A stretch of 64,000 nt of DNA, taken from assembly GCA_022826825.1 (NCBI GenBank), contig JAJDUD010000059.1, positions 186,001-250,000 of the forward strand, given 5' to 3'. Both the position numbers and the translations under genes were made by a program. The notes beneath the pieces are model-generated. The model saw nothing but the letters and a program-made list of their open reading frames with translations, was not told the origin of the DNA and ran no database searches. Positions 35,996 through 44,214 of the stretch are shown here, in pieces. This DNA comes from Acidobacteriota bacterium. GTDB taxonomy: Bacteria; Acidobacteriota; Vicinamibacteria; Marinacidobacterales; Marinacidobacteraceae. The first letter of the stretch is position 1. Each line of letters opens with the position of its first letter.

Positions 35996-37765
35996 ATGGG
36001 AACTCTCGGTCTTGCCGCGGTGGCGCTCGTCCCGATCGCCGTCGTGGCGCTCTTCCTCGTCGTGCTGCGCTGGCCCGCGTCGCGCGCGATGCCGCTGAGC
36101 TGGCTCGCCGCCGCCGGGCTCGCCTGGGCGGTGTGGGACATCTCGGGAATCCGGATCGCCGCCGCTTCCGTCAATGGGCTCGTGGTGGCCGCAACGCTTC
36201 TGTACATCATCTTCGGGGCTCTCCTCCTCCTGCACACCCTGCAGGAAAGCGGCGCCCTTTCGGTGATCCGCCGGGGTTTCATGGGGATCACCCCGGACCG
36301 GCGCATTCAGGTCCTCGTGATCGCCTGGCTCTTCGGCGCGTTCATCGAGGGCTCCGCCGGTTTCGGCACTCCGGCGGCGGTCGCGGTACCGCTCCTGGTG
36401 GGACTCGGGTTCCCGCCGCTCGCCGGAGTGGTCGCGGGCATGCTGATCCAGAGCACCCCCGTCTCCTTCGGCTCCGCCGGAACGCCGATCCTGGTCGGAG
36501 TTCACACGGGGCTCTTTGGAAATGAGGCCGTCACCGCCTACTCCCAGGGACTCGGATTCGCCGAGTGGGCGGACTTCCTGGCCTTCATCGGTCTGCGGGT
36601 GGCGGTGCTTCACACCGTGGCGGGGACGCTGGTGCCGCTGATCGTGGTCGCCACCATGACGCGGTTCTTCGGCGCGAACCGGAGCTTCCGCGAGGGTCTC
36701 CGAGTCTGGAAGTTCGCGCTGTTCGCCGCGGTCGCGATGACGACCCCCTACCTGCTGACGGCCTGGCTGCTGGGACCCGAATTCCCGGCGCTGGCCGGCG
36801 GCCTCATCGGACTCGGAATCGTGGTTACCGCGGCCCGGAGAGGCCTCTTCATGCCTCCTCCCGAGGAGCACTTCGAGTTCCCCCCGCGTTCCGCCTGGGA
36901 GGCGGACTGGTCCGGCGGGAAATCGATGTCCGACACCCGGCCCGCTGAAGGACGCCCGATCGGCGCCGTGTCGGCGTGGGCTCCCTACGCGGTAGTCGCC
37001 GGCCTGCTGCTGCTCACCCGCCTCCCCGCGCTGCCGTTCCGGGATTTGCTGTCGGGCGTGGTCATCCGGTGGCCGGACATCTTCGGCAGCGGAATCAACG
37101 CGAGCGCCGCCCCACTCTTCCTCCCCGGCGCGGTGTTCATCGCGGCTTCGCTGTTCGCCGTCGTCGCGCACCGCATGAGCGGTGGACAGGTGCGGCGCGC
37201 GGTCTCCGCCTCACTGCGCAGCACCGGCCTCGCCTCGGTCGCGCTGGTCTTCACCGTGCCCATGGTGCAGGTGTTCCTGAACACCGGCGGCGGGGCGGCG
37301 GGACTGGCCTCGATGCCGATCGCCCTCGCGGAGGGCGCCGCCCAGATCGCGGGGTCGGCCTGGCCGTTCTTCGCGCCCTTCATCGGGGGCCTCGGCGCCT
37401 TCGTCGCCGGCAGCAACACCGTGAGCAACATGATGTTCTCGCTCTTCCAGTTCGGGGTCGGCGAGCGGCTCGCGGTGGATCCCGGATGGGTGGTCGCGCT
37501 CCAGGCCGTTGGAGGAGCGGCGGGGAACATGATCTGCGTCCACAACGTGGTGGCGGCCTCGGCGGTGGTCGGGCTGGTCGGCCGGGAGGGCGCCGTGATC
37601 CGGCGCACGCTGGTGCCGTTCGTCTACTACGCCCTGGTGCCCGGAGCGCTCGGCTACGCGATCCTGTGGTCCGGCACGCTCGGGCCGGTCAACGCCGGCT
37701 CCCTGGTCGTCGCCGGTATCTTCGTCGCGGCGGGCTTGTGGATCTTCCGGAACCGCACCGGCTGA
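35996..37765 (+). CDS. L-lactate permease family transporter
   Basis: A 589-residue integral membrane protein with about 13-14 hydrophobic helices. The family's hallmark segments are clear: [20 protein letters not shown] early on, [33 protein letters not shown] and [20 protein letters not shown] late on. LctP transporters import lactate (or glycolate) with protons. A hydrophilic loop rich in acidic and Pro residues is present at about 290-320. No lactate dehydrogenase lies alongside, so the physiological substrate is inferred from family alone. Confidence 0.92.
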   Translation: MGTLGLAAVALVPIAVVALFLVVLRWPASRAMPLSWLAAAGLAWAVWDISGIRIAAASVNGLVVAATLLYIIFGALLLLHTLQESGALSVIRRGFMGITPDRRIQVLVIAWLFGAFIEGSAGFGTPAAVAVPLLVGLGFPPLAGVVAGMLIQSTPVSFGSAGTPILVGVHTGLFGNEAVTAYSQGLGFAEWADFLAFIGLRVAVLHTVAGTLVPLIVVATMTRFFGANRSFREGLRVWKFALFAAVAMTTPYLLTAWLLGPEFPALAGGLIGLGIVVTAARRGLFMPPPEEHFEFPPRSAWEADWSGGKSMSDTRPAEGRPIGAVSAWAPYAVVAGLLLLTRLPALPFRDLLSGVVIRWPDIFGSGINASAAPLFLPGAVFIAASLFAVVAHRMSGGQVRRAVSASLRSTGLASVALVFTVPMVQVFLNTGGGAAGLASMPIALAEGAAQIAGSAWPFFAPFIGGLGAFVAGSNTVSNMMFSLFQFGVGERLAVDPGWVVALQAVGGAAGNMICVHNVVAASAVVGLVGREGAVIRRTLVPFVYYALVPGALGYAILWSGTLGPVNAGSLVVAGIFVAAGLWIFRNRTG

Positions 37766-37796
37766 GGCTCCCTCGAACTCGATCCCGGCGCCGCCC

Positions 37797-39983
37797 TCAG
37801 CGGGGCAGCAGCGAAGCTCCGTCCATCTCCTCGGGCGGGGTGACCCCGAGCAGGTCGAGGACCGTCGGCGCGATGTCCTGGAGCGATGCGGGCTCCCGGA
37901 GCGGCAGGTCCGAAACGAGCACCCCGGCGGTGTCTTCCATGGAACAGTGGTCCCCGCTCCAGTGGTCCAGGTTCGGGGTGATCGAGGAGGGCGGCATCCC
38001 CCCGAGCGTGCTCTGCCACCCGATCCGGTAGCCGGGCTCCAGCCCGAGAATGAGGTCCGGCGCCTCCTCCACGAACGGCCCCACGTAGATGTCCTCCCGC
38101 CGGTACACCTCGCGTACGACCGAATCCCCGGTTTCGGGGTCGCGAAACGCCTTGAGGTTGACGATCAGCCGCTCGATCAGCCGGTCGCGCTCGGAGCCCG
38201 GCTCCACGATGCCCTCCGGCTCCCGTCCGCGCTGATTCAGGTAGATCCCGGAGAGGCCGAGCGCGAAGGCGCTCGTCCGGCTCCAGTCCACTCCGGGAAA
38301 AAAGAGCGCGTCCGGATCGAACAGGTCTTCGAGCCGGCGCTGTCCCGGGTCCCCGGCCGCCCGCAGATACCCGTTCCGGGCGAGCCAGGTGTTCACGTTG
38401 AACTGCTTCCGGAAGGAATGGAAGCCGTGGTCGGATACCACCAGGAACCGGGCGCCCGCGGGGGCCGCCGACACCGCGTCGCCGACGATGCGGTCCAGGT
38501 CCCGGTAGGCGTCGGCGATGCCTCCGCCGTAGCGCCGCGCGAGTTCCGGATCGTGGTTCGGGTGCTCCGGGTCGGCGAAGCGATAGAGCATGTGCTGGAT
38601 GCGGTCGGGAAACAGGAAGACGGACACCAGCAGGCGCCAGGAGTCATCGCCCAGCGCTTCCATCAGCAGCCGCTCGTTGGATTCGCGGGCGAACCGGGCG
38701 TCCTCGAGGAAGGCGTCGAAGTCCACGGCCTCGTCGCGCAGCGGGTTGGTGATGATCTTCCAGCCAACCGTCTCGTAGGGGCCCGTCCGGCGGGCGAGGT
38801 CCCCCGCGAAGTCGTGGGGAAAGGACAGGTCCACGATGGGCGGCAGCCGCTCCGGATCGAAGTTGATCGGCTCCATGTACACCGTGACGTTCGGCTCGAG
38901 CGCCAGCACGCGGAAACGGACCAGGCCGGACAGGCTGATGAGCGGGTTCAGCGGGAAGCGGACCGACACGAAGTCGGACCATTCGCCGGCGGCCAGACTC
39001 GCGAACTGGCCGGAAGTCTCGATCTCGAGGCGTTCCCCGACCCGCCGGAAGCGGACCGGGATCTCCACCTCGGGCTGCTCGGCCTCGGTGACCGATACGG
39101 TGAAGTTCCGCGGCCCGCGGACCACGCTCTCGGCCAGGCCGCCGTCGAAGCGGAGGGGGAAGCGGGTGCCGCCCGTCTCGGTGGATTCCTCCTCGAGGAG
39201 GTCCGTCGTGTACACCGCCCAGAGTCCGAACGACTTTCGGGCGTCCGGGACCCCGAAGCCGGCCAGGATCCGGGTGCCGGGCGACTCCTCGACCGGGAAC
39301 TCCATCGGCGCCTGGAGCGCGATGGTGGAAACCCCCGCCCCACCGGCGATCTTCCAGAAGGCGTCTCCCTGCCGGGCCCGGACCGCCTGGGGAACGGCGT
39401 CCGGAACCCACGCGGCCAGGAGCGCCGTTCCCGCGGCGGGCGCGATCGTCGCCACCGCCAGCACCGTCCCGCGGAACCGGGGGCGGGCGCCCGTGCGGTG
39501 GAGCACCCAGCTCGCCGCGATGCCCGCGCCCAGGGCGATCACCAGGACGAGGCCCACCCGGAAGGGCGCTCCCGGGAGTTCGCTGGCGCCCTGCCGCACC
39601 AGCGCGATCTGGGGGACGTAGCTGCCCTCCCGTACTTCGAGGAAGTCGAAGATCCCGGTCCGGCCCGGGTTCATGCCGGTGGCGAAGGTGGCCCAGGCCA
39701 CGGGTGACTCGGAGGGTTTGGTGGTCTCCAGCGGGGCGAGCGTTCCGCGCTCGCCGAGCCGCCGGAGGTTGGGCAGTTCCCCGGCGGCGATCATGGCCTC
39801 GATGGTGTCCGGGTCCGCGCCGTCGAATCCCAGCACCACCACCCGTTCCGGCGGTTGCGCCAGGGCCTCGCCACCCGGAGCCGCGCCGAACCCGACGGTG
39901 GCGGCGATCAGCACCCCGGGGATCGGTCCGCGACCGCCGCGGGCGCGGGACACGGGCCTCCGCGCCGGGTACTCGAACTCCAT
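37797..39983 (-). CDS. Alkaline-phosphatase-superfamily phosphodiesterase with an internal helical hairpin
   Basis: A 728-residue exported protein (signal-like GVLIAATVGFGAAPGGEALAQ). The metal-dependent fold starts RVVVLGFDGADPDTIEAMI, with the nucleophile region SESPVAWATFATGMNPGRTG, and later metal ligands in VVSDHGFHSF and GDHCSMEDTAGVLV. This is the type I phosphodiesterase/nucleotide pyrophosphatase branch. Two predicted transmembrane helices (VGLVLVIALGAGIAASWVL and VLAVATIAPAAGTALLAAWV) interrupt the early part of the fold, which should tether it to the membrane. ATG 39983 is chosen over GTG 40034. The substrate is unknown. Confidence 0.8.
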   Translation of the reverse strand: MEFEYPARRPVSRARGGRGPIPGVLIAATVGFGAAPGGEALAQPPERVVVLGFDGADPDTIEAMIAAGELPNLRRLGERGTLAPLETTKPSESPVAWATFATGMNPGRTGIFDFLEVREGSYVPQIALVRQGASELPGAPFRVGLVLVIALGAGIAASWVLHRTGARPRFRGTVLAVATIAPAAGTALLAAWVPDAVPQAVRARQGDAFWKIAGGAGVSTIALQAPMEFPVEESPGTRILAGFGVPDARKSFGLWAVYTTDLLEEESTETGGTRFPLRFDGGLAESVVRGPRNFTVSVTEAEQPEVEIPVRFRRVGERLEIETSGQFASLAAGEWSDFVSVRFPLNPLISLSGLVRFRVLALEPNVTVYMEPINFDPERLPPIVDLSFPHDFAGDLARRTGPYETVGWKIITNPLRDEAVDFDAFLEDARFARESNERLLMEALGDDSWRLLVSVFLFPDRIQHMLYRFADPEHPNHDPELARRYGGGIADAYRDLDRIVGDAVSAAPAGARFLVVSDHGFHSFRKQFNVNTWLARNGYLRAAGDPGQRRLEDLFDPDALFFPGVDWSRTSAFALGLSGIYLNQRGREPEGIVEPGSERDRLIERLIVNLKAFRDPETGDSVVREVYRREDIYVGPFVEEAPDLILGLEPGYRIGWQSTLGGMPPSSITPNLDHWSGDHCSMEDTAGVLVSDLPLREPASLQDIAPTVLDLLGVTPPEEMDGASLLPR

Positions 39984-40087
39984 GGGCGGAGAGAGGTTAC
40001 TGCGGCGGCCGGGCTCCGTTCCCGGCCTGCCCACCCCGACTTTCCGGAGGGCGGTTCGGGACGCTCCTCCGGTAGCATTGGGCGGTT

Positions 40088-41398
40088 ATGCCGTTTCCAG
40101 GTTCTCGACTCCGACGTTTCGCCGCCCTGGCGGCGCTCCTCTTGCTCCCGGTCCCGGGTGTCACCGCCCAGGAACTCGAGGTCCTGCCCGAGTACGAGAC
40201 CGAGATGGCGGCGATCACGGCCCATCCCCGGGTTGCGGCCGCGCTCGACGATGTCCTCGCGATGGACGAGGAGAACGAACGCCTGCTCATCGAGTTGACG
40301 GAGATCGAGGCGCCGCCCTTCAAGGAAGAGAAACGGGCCGCCCACTACCGCGGACTCGTCCGGGAGGCGGGGCTCGACGCGCAACTGGATGAGATCGGAA
40401 ACGTCGTCGCGCGCCGGGACGGCCAGGGCGGAGGCAGGACGGTGGCCGTGGTGGCCCACCTCGACACGGTCTTCCCCGAGGGGACCGACGTTACGGTCCG
40501 GCGCGACGGGGACAAGCTCATGGCCCCCGGAATCGCCGACGACACGCGCGGGCTGGTGACCATGCTCACCATGGTCAAGCTCATGGACCGGCACGGTCTG
40601 GATACGCGGGACGACGTGCTGTTCGTCGGGTCCGTCGGCGAAGAGGGAATCGGCGACCTCCGGGGCGTGAAGCACCTGTTCCGGGACGGTGGACCGGAGA
40701 TCGACGCCTTCATCGCCATCGACGGCACGAGCAACACGCGCGTGCTGAATCACGCGATCGGTTCCCACCGCTACCGGGTGCGCTTCCTGGGCCCCGGGGG
40801 GCATTCGTGGGGCGCGTTCGGCCTCGGGAACCCCGCGCACGCCATGGCCCGGGCGATCAAGCTCTTCGACGACCGCGCCGGCGAGTACGTCACCGCGGGC
40901 GCCAAGACCACCTACAACATCGGCCGCATCGGCGGCGGGACCTCGGTGAACTCGATCCCGTTCGAGAACTGGATGGAGGTGGACATGCGGTCCATGGAAC
41001 CGGGGCGGCTCGACGAGATCGACGCCATCTTCCAGGCCGCGATGACCGAGGCACTCGCCGAACAGAACGAGCTCCGGCGGGACGGTGAGGAGTTGACGGT
41101 GGACATCGAGATGATCGGCGACCGGCCCTCCGGAATCGTCGCCATCGACACCCCCCTCATTCAGCGGGCCTTCGCCGCCACCCGGGCCGTGGGCGCCGAG
41201 CCGGAGCTCAGCATGGGATCCACCGACTCGAATGTCCCCATTGCGCTCGGAATCCCGGCCACCACGATCGGCAGCGGGGGAGAGGGCTTCGGCGCCCACT
41301 CGCTCCACGAGTGGTGGGCCAACCGGGACGGGCACCTGGGTATCCAGAAGGCGCTGCTGCTCGTGCTGGCCGAAGCCGGTTTCACGGCCGCGAACTAG
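40088..41398 (+). CDS. Secreted M20-family metallopeptidase
   Basis: A 436-residue peptidase with a signal peptide (FAALAALLLLPVPGVTAQ). Zinc-site motifs of the M20 family are complete: VVAHLDTVFPEGTD, PGIADDTRGLV with the bridging Asp, GSVGEEGIGDLRG with the catalytic Glu pair, and a C-terminal GFGAHSLHEWW. A dimerisation-type domain sits in the middle (GPGGHSWGAFGLGNPAHAMA). Substrates of such periplasmic M20 enzymes are usually small peptides or acylated amino acids; the exact one is unknown. It is divergent from the phosphodiesterase gene and followed 9 bp later by a small gene. Confidence 0.9.
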   Translation: MPFPGSRLRRFAALAALLLLPVPGVTAQELEVLPEYETEMAAITAHPRVAAALDDVLAMDEENERLLIELTEIEAPPFKEEKRAAHYRGLVREAGLDAQLDEIGNVVARRDGQGGGRTVAVVAHLDTVFPEGTDVTVRRDGDKLMAPGIADDTRGLVTMLTMVKLMDRHGLDTRDDVLFVGSVGEEGIGDLRGVKHLFRDGGPEIDAFIAIDGTSNTRVLNHAIGSHRYRVRFLGPGGHSWGAFGLGNPAHAMARAIKLFDDRAGEYVTAGAKTTYNIGRIGGGTSVNSIPFENWMEVDMRSMEPGRLDEIDAIFQAAMTEALAEQNELRRDGEELTVDIEMIGDRPSGIVAIDTPLIQRAFAATRAVGAEPELSMGSTDSNVPIALGIPATTIGSGGEGFGAHSLHEWWANRDGHLGIQKALLLVLAEAGFTAAN

Positions 41399-41407
41399 CC
41401 GTCCGCC

Positions 41408-41704
41408 ATGTCCGCCTGCCAGTTCGACTTCAGCCTGCCGGCCGAGATCTCAAGTCTCCTCAGGGCGCTGCGGGCCGATTTCGCCCGTTTCGGCGGCACG
41501 GTCCGTGGTGACGACGGGCCCGGCTTCGGAGAGTTCTCGCTCCCCACGCCCCTCGGGACCTTTTCCGGCACCTACCAGGTTTCGAGCGATGCCCCGGGGG
41601 TTTGCGCCGTCCACATCGAAGTGGACGAGAAGCCGATGTTCGTCCCCTGTTCGGCGATCGAGGAACACCTGGGGCGGCGACTCCACAAGGCCGCCGCTGG
41701 CTAG
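41408..41704 (+). CDS. Small conserved-looking protein of unknown function
   Basis: A 98-residue cytoplasmic protein starting MSACQFDFSLPAEISSLLRA. The pattern suggests an N-terminal helix followed by alternating beta strands (GEFSLPTPLGTFSGTYQVS; VCAVHIEVDEKPMFVPCSAI) and a C-terminal helix. It resembles the small SRPBCC/polyketide-cyclase-like or lipid-binding half domains but carries no diagnostic motif. Codon use matches the neighbours and it lies 9 bp after the M20 gene, so it is probably expressed with it. Confidence 0.6.
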   Translation: MSACQFDFSLPAEISSLLRALRADFARFGGTVRGDDGPGFGEFSLPTPLGTFSGTYQVSSDAPGVCAVHIEVDEKPMFVPCSAIEEHLGRRLHKAAAG

Positions 41705-41731
41705 CGGCCCGGGACCGCAGCCCGGGCCGCT
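41703..41731. terminator. Palindromic hairpin between convergent genes
   Basis: An 11-bp perfect stem (AGCGGCCCGGG/CCCGGGCCGCT) with a 7-nt loop fills the gap between the small gene and the fumarylacetoacetase-fold gene, overlapping the stop codon of the former. There is no T-run; it is read as a bidirectional terminator or mRNA 3'-end stabiliser. Confidence 0.55.
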
Positions 41732-41735
41732 CAGC

Positions 41736-42608
41736 TCAGCGCCGGGCGACCGGGTTTTCGAGGACGCCGGCCGTCTCGACCGCGACGGAGACCATGTCGC
41801 CCTCGTTCATCGCCTGGGTGGTCCCGGGCGTCCCGGTGAAGATGACGTCGCCGGGCATCAGGGTCACGTAGCGGCTCACGTAGCTCACGATGTCGCTCGT
41901 GTCGAAGATCAGGTCGCTGGTTCGCTGCTGCTGGACGACTTCCCCGTTCAGGCGGGTGGTGAGTTCGAGATCGTCGTAGTTGACCCCGCGTGAGATCACC
42001 GGGCCGATGGGACCGTAGGTGTCCGACGCCTTGGCGCGAAACCACTGGAGGTCGGCGCCCTGCCAGTCCCGTTCGCTCACGTCGTTGCCGGCGGTCACCC
42101 CGAAGATGTACTCCTGCGCCGCCTCCGCCGGGACGTCGCGCGCCTCCTTGGCGATGACCAGCACCAGTTCGCCCTCGTAGTGGACGTTGCCGGCATCCTC
42201 GGTCATCTCGATGGCGTCGCCGGGACCGACGATACTGGTCGGCAACTTGGCGAAGACACCGGGATAGGGCGCCGGTTCGCGCCCGCCCAGGTGCGAGGCG
42301 TAGTTGAGGCCGATGGCGATGACCTTGCCGGGATCGGCCGGCGCCAGCAGGTTCGCTCCGTCCCGCGCCACCCGGTCGCCGGTGGGCGCGCCACCCGCCC
42401 AGGGCGCCGCATGGAGGACCACGATCTCGCTGCCTTCGATCCGCCCCCAGGCCGCGGCGCCCGAGGCGTCCGCGAACCGGACGTATTCGCCGGCCGCCTG
42501 GTCTCCCACGGCCACGGCGGCGGGCTCCGTGGGCTCTTCCACAGGCGGGGCCCCGCAGCCGGGCAGGAGCAAGACAGCGATGAGGGTCGGGAAAAGGGTT
42601 CTGGGCAC
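41736..42608 (-). CDS. Fumarylacetoacetase-fold hydrolase, predicted lipoprotein
   Basis: The 290-residue protein has the FAH catalytic fold: IAIGLNYASHLGG, then HYEGELVLVIAKEARDV with the metal-binding Glu pair, YIFGVTAGNDVSERDWQ with the next acidic ligand, and the C-terminal MPGDVIFTGTPGTTQAM. Family members cleave or decarboxylate acylpyruvates and 2-hydroxy-dienoates, normally in the cytoplasm. Here the GTG start at 42608, with AGGAGG 6 nt upstream, adds a lipoprotein signal (TLIAVLLLPGCGAPP, lipobox LPGC), implying export and lipid anchoring. The last gene of the four-gene minus-strand cluster that begins with the Fic-like protein. Confidence 0.85.
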   Translation of the reverse strand: MPRTLFPTLIAVLLLPGCGAPPVEEPTEPAAVAVGDQAAGEYVRFADASGAAAWGRIEGSEIVVLHAAPWAGGAPTGDRVARDGANLLAPADPGKVIAIGLNYASHLGGREPAPYPGVFAKLPTSIVGPGDAIEMTEDAGNVHYEGELVLVIAKEARDVPAEAAQEYIFGVTAGNDVSERDWQGADLQWFRAKASDTYGPIGPVISRGVNYDDLELTTRLNGEVVQQQRTSDLIFDTSDIVSYVSRYVTLMPGDVIFTGTPGTTQAMNEGDMVSVAVETAGVLENPVARR

Positions 42609-42648
42609 GGGAGACCTCCTCGGATACGTCGGAGGCGCAGGATATCCG

Positions 42649-43083
42649 TTAGCTGCCGGGATTGAGCAGACGGCAGTGCCGGTTGCGGGCGACGATCTCG
42701 TATGCGGCCAGCTCGGCCAGCAGGAGAGGGGGAAGGACATAGGCCGCCACGACCAGAAAGCGGGCCGGAAGGCCCTTCCAGCCGGGCGGGGCGGCGTAAA
42801 GGACGAACCGGTTGACCGCGAAGGCGCCGCCGTGGAACCTGCCGCGGGCGTCCCGGAAACGGACCCGCTTCTCGCAGGCCGTGCGCGAGACGCCCAGTTG
42901 CCCCAACCGGTCGTCCGTCAGTTCCTGATGCGCCGCAAAGCGGATCGGCCGGTCTTCCGCGAAGCGGGCCGCCGCGACCGCGGCGCGCGTGCAGAAGCCT
43001 CAGCCACCGTCGTAGATGACCACCGGAATCCCGTCGGGAAAGCGGCTCCGGGCGTCGAGCGGAGGAGCTTCCGCGGGACTCAA
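42649..43083 (-). CDS. DCC-family (DUF393) thiol oxidoreductase, candidate selenoprotein (UGA at codon 28)
   Basis: The DCC family carries the redox motif DxxCxxC near its N terminus. Here the frame reads VVIYDGG-UGA-GFCTRAAVAAAR, so UGA (43002-43000) stands exactly at the first motif cysteine and the second (C31) is kept. Both sides of the UGA are typical of the family (upstream IYDGG; downstream RFAAHQE, then GAFAVNRFVLYAAP and ARNRHCRLLNPGS), giving 144 residues from TTG 43083, which overlaps the upstream stop. A hairpin with a GGUC apical loop follows the UGA. Selenocysteine is therefore the best reading; a nonsense mutation (UGC to UGA) is the alternative. Gene callers would truncate it to the last 85 residues. 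Confidence 0.75.
42954..42999 (-). promoter_or_regulatory. SECIS-like hairpin after the in-frame UGA
   Basis: Directly 3' of the UGA, a lower stem CTTCTGC/GCGGAAG (one G-U) and an upper stem GCCGC/GCGGC enclose a GGUC tetraloop beginning 21 nt after the UGA. Bacterial SECIS elements sit within about 40 nt of the UGA and need a G-U in the apical loop. The internal loop between the two stems is large, and the GC-rich context makes chance pairing possible. Confidence 0.5.
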
Positions 43084-43364
43084 CTCAGATCGAGCCGGGG
43101 GGTGTCCCGTCCGCTTCCGTTGAAGCTGTTCTCCGGATACCGGCGCAGCAGCCACACGCGGAAAATGCCCACGCCGAGCCCGATCAGCACGGTACCCAGG
43201 AGCAGCGTTCCGGCCAGGGCGAAGGACTCCAGAATGAGCGTCAGGATCCCGCGCTCCGGTTCCTCACTGGGAAGCGTGACGTACTCGACGACCTGCCGCT
43301 GCTGGAGCATGGCCCAGGTAACGAGGGAGCCGAGAAAGCCGAACGGCTGGATCATTCCGGACAT
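43080..43364 (-). CDS. Small membrane protein of unknown function
   Basis: A 94-residue protein with a hydrophobic N-terminal segment (IQPFGFLGSLVTWAML) and a long C-terminal helix (FALAGTLLLGTVLIGLGVGIF) followed by a basic RVWLLRRYP, suggesting a cytoplasmic C terminus. No family is recognised. The stop overlaps the TTG start of the DCC-family gene (TTGA), so the two are likely translated together and may act together at the membrane. Confidence 0.6.
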   Translation of the reverse strand: MSGMIQPFGFLGSLVTWAMLQQRQVVEYVTLPSEEPERGILTLILESFALAGTLLLGTVLIGLGVGIFRVWLLRRYPENSFNGSGRDTPRLDLS

Positions 43365-43395
43365 CGGGCCGGCGCCGGTGGGACGGCGTCCCGCT

Positions 43396-44163
43396 TCACC
43401 CGATGTCTCGGATTGTAGCGGGCGTCCCGGATGGATTGGCGATTCGGTCGAGCGAACGGTGGAGAGACCCTTCGATGCGCTCCGTCAGCGGCGCGGTGTC
43501 GAAGCGGAAGGCGCGCGAGACGTCTTCCCGGATGCCGGGCGCATCCTCCACCTCGAACCAGATCGGTGGCTGGTCGTCGGCCAGGGCAAAAAAGGTGAGC
43601 ATCAGGTGCGCCACCCGGAAGTTCGCGCGCTCGAAGGGTGAAATCTCCAGGAACCGGGCAAAGAAGAGGGCCGCCCGCGGCGCGGTCTCGAGATCGCGTC
43701 CGCTGGCGCCGGAAATCCACTCCAGGAGGTTGCCGAGCCGGAGCGCGATGGTCTGGGGCGGTGAAAGGCTCGCCCCCTGAAACTGCGGCTCGATCTGAAC
43801 GGTCCGGAAGGGGCTTGCCCCGGCGAGGCCGGCAGCGACGGCGTGAACCTCGGACATCATCTCCTGGGTGGGATCTCGCTGGGCGGCGGCGCGTCCGATG
43901 AGGCCGAGGGCCCCGAGAGCCGGACCGAAGGCCGGGGTGGGCGCCCCCTGGCGCGCCGCCTGAATCTCCTCTTCGGTGAGGGCCGTGCCGGTCAGTTGCA
44001 GGGTCGCACGGGCCGCCTCTACCACGAGCGCCTCCAGGCCGGAGCGCCACCGTTCGCTCCCCGCCTGATCCCGAATCCGGTCGCGCCGCGCGCGGATTTC
44101 CTGTCCGGGCCCCTGTGCGCGCGGCGTCCCCGTGCCCGGATGAAGCGGCAGGCCGTCGCTCAT
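43396..44163 (-). CDS. Degenerate Fic-like protein
   Basis: A 255-residue protein. The segment FFARFLEISPFERANFRVAH, then LMLTFFALADDQPPIWFEVED, follows the Fic-domain core, where HPFxDGNGRxxR is followed by a hydrophobic helix and PPI. Here the catalytic His is Ser and the GNGR anion-binding loop is absent, so AMP-transfer activity is unlikely. The N-terminal half is Ala-rich and helical (EEEIQAARQG, EMMSEVHAVAAGL). Fic assignment rests on this one region. It is the first gene of the cluster leading to the DCC-family protein and is divergent from hisF (51-bp gap). Confidence 0.55.
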   Translation of the reverse strand: MSDGLPLHPGTGTPRAQGPGQEIRARRDRIRDQAGSERWRSGLEALVVEAARATLQLTGTALTEEEIQAARQGAPTPAFGPALGALGLIGRAAAQRDPTQEMMSEVHAVAAGLAGASPFRTVQIEPQFQGASLSPPQTIALRLGNLLEWISGASGRDLETAPRAALFFARFLEISPFERANFRVAHLMLTFFALADDQPPIWFEVEDAPGIREDVSRAFRFDTAPLTERIEGSLHRSLDRIANPSGTPATIRDIG

Positions 44164-44214
44164 GCGGGGAGTCTAGGCGGGGGTGGCGCCTTCCAACCGT
44201 CCTAGAATCGCCCG

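Noticed and set aside
42649-42906. A short 85-residue gene starting at TTG 42906
   Set aside because: It is the C-terminal part of the DCC-family protein; family sequence continues upstream through the UGA in the same frame.
42649-43083. DCC-family gene as a simple pseudogene
   Set aside because: Only one stop, exactly at the redox Cys, with no frameshift or decay elsewhere and a hairpin after it; kept only as the alternative.
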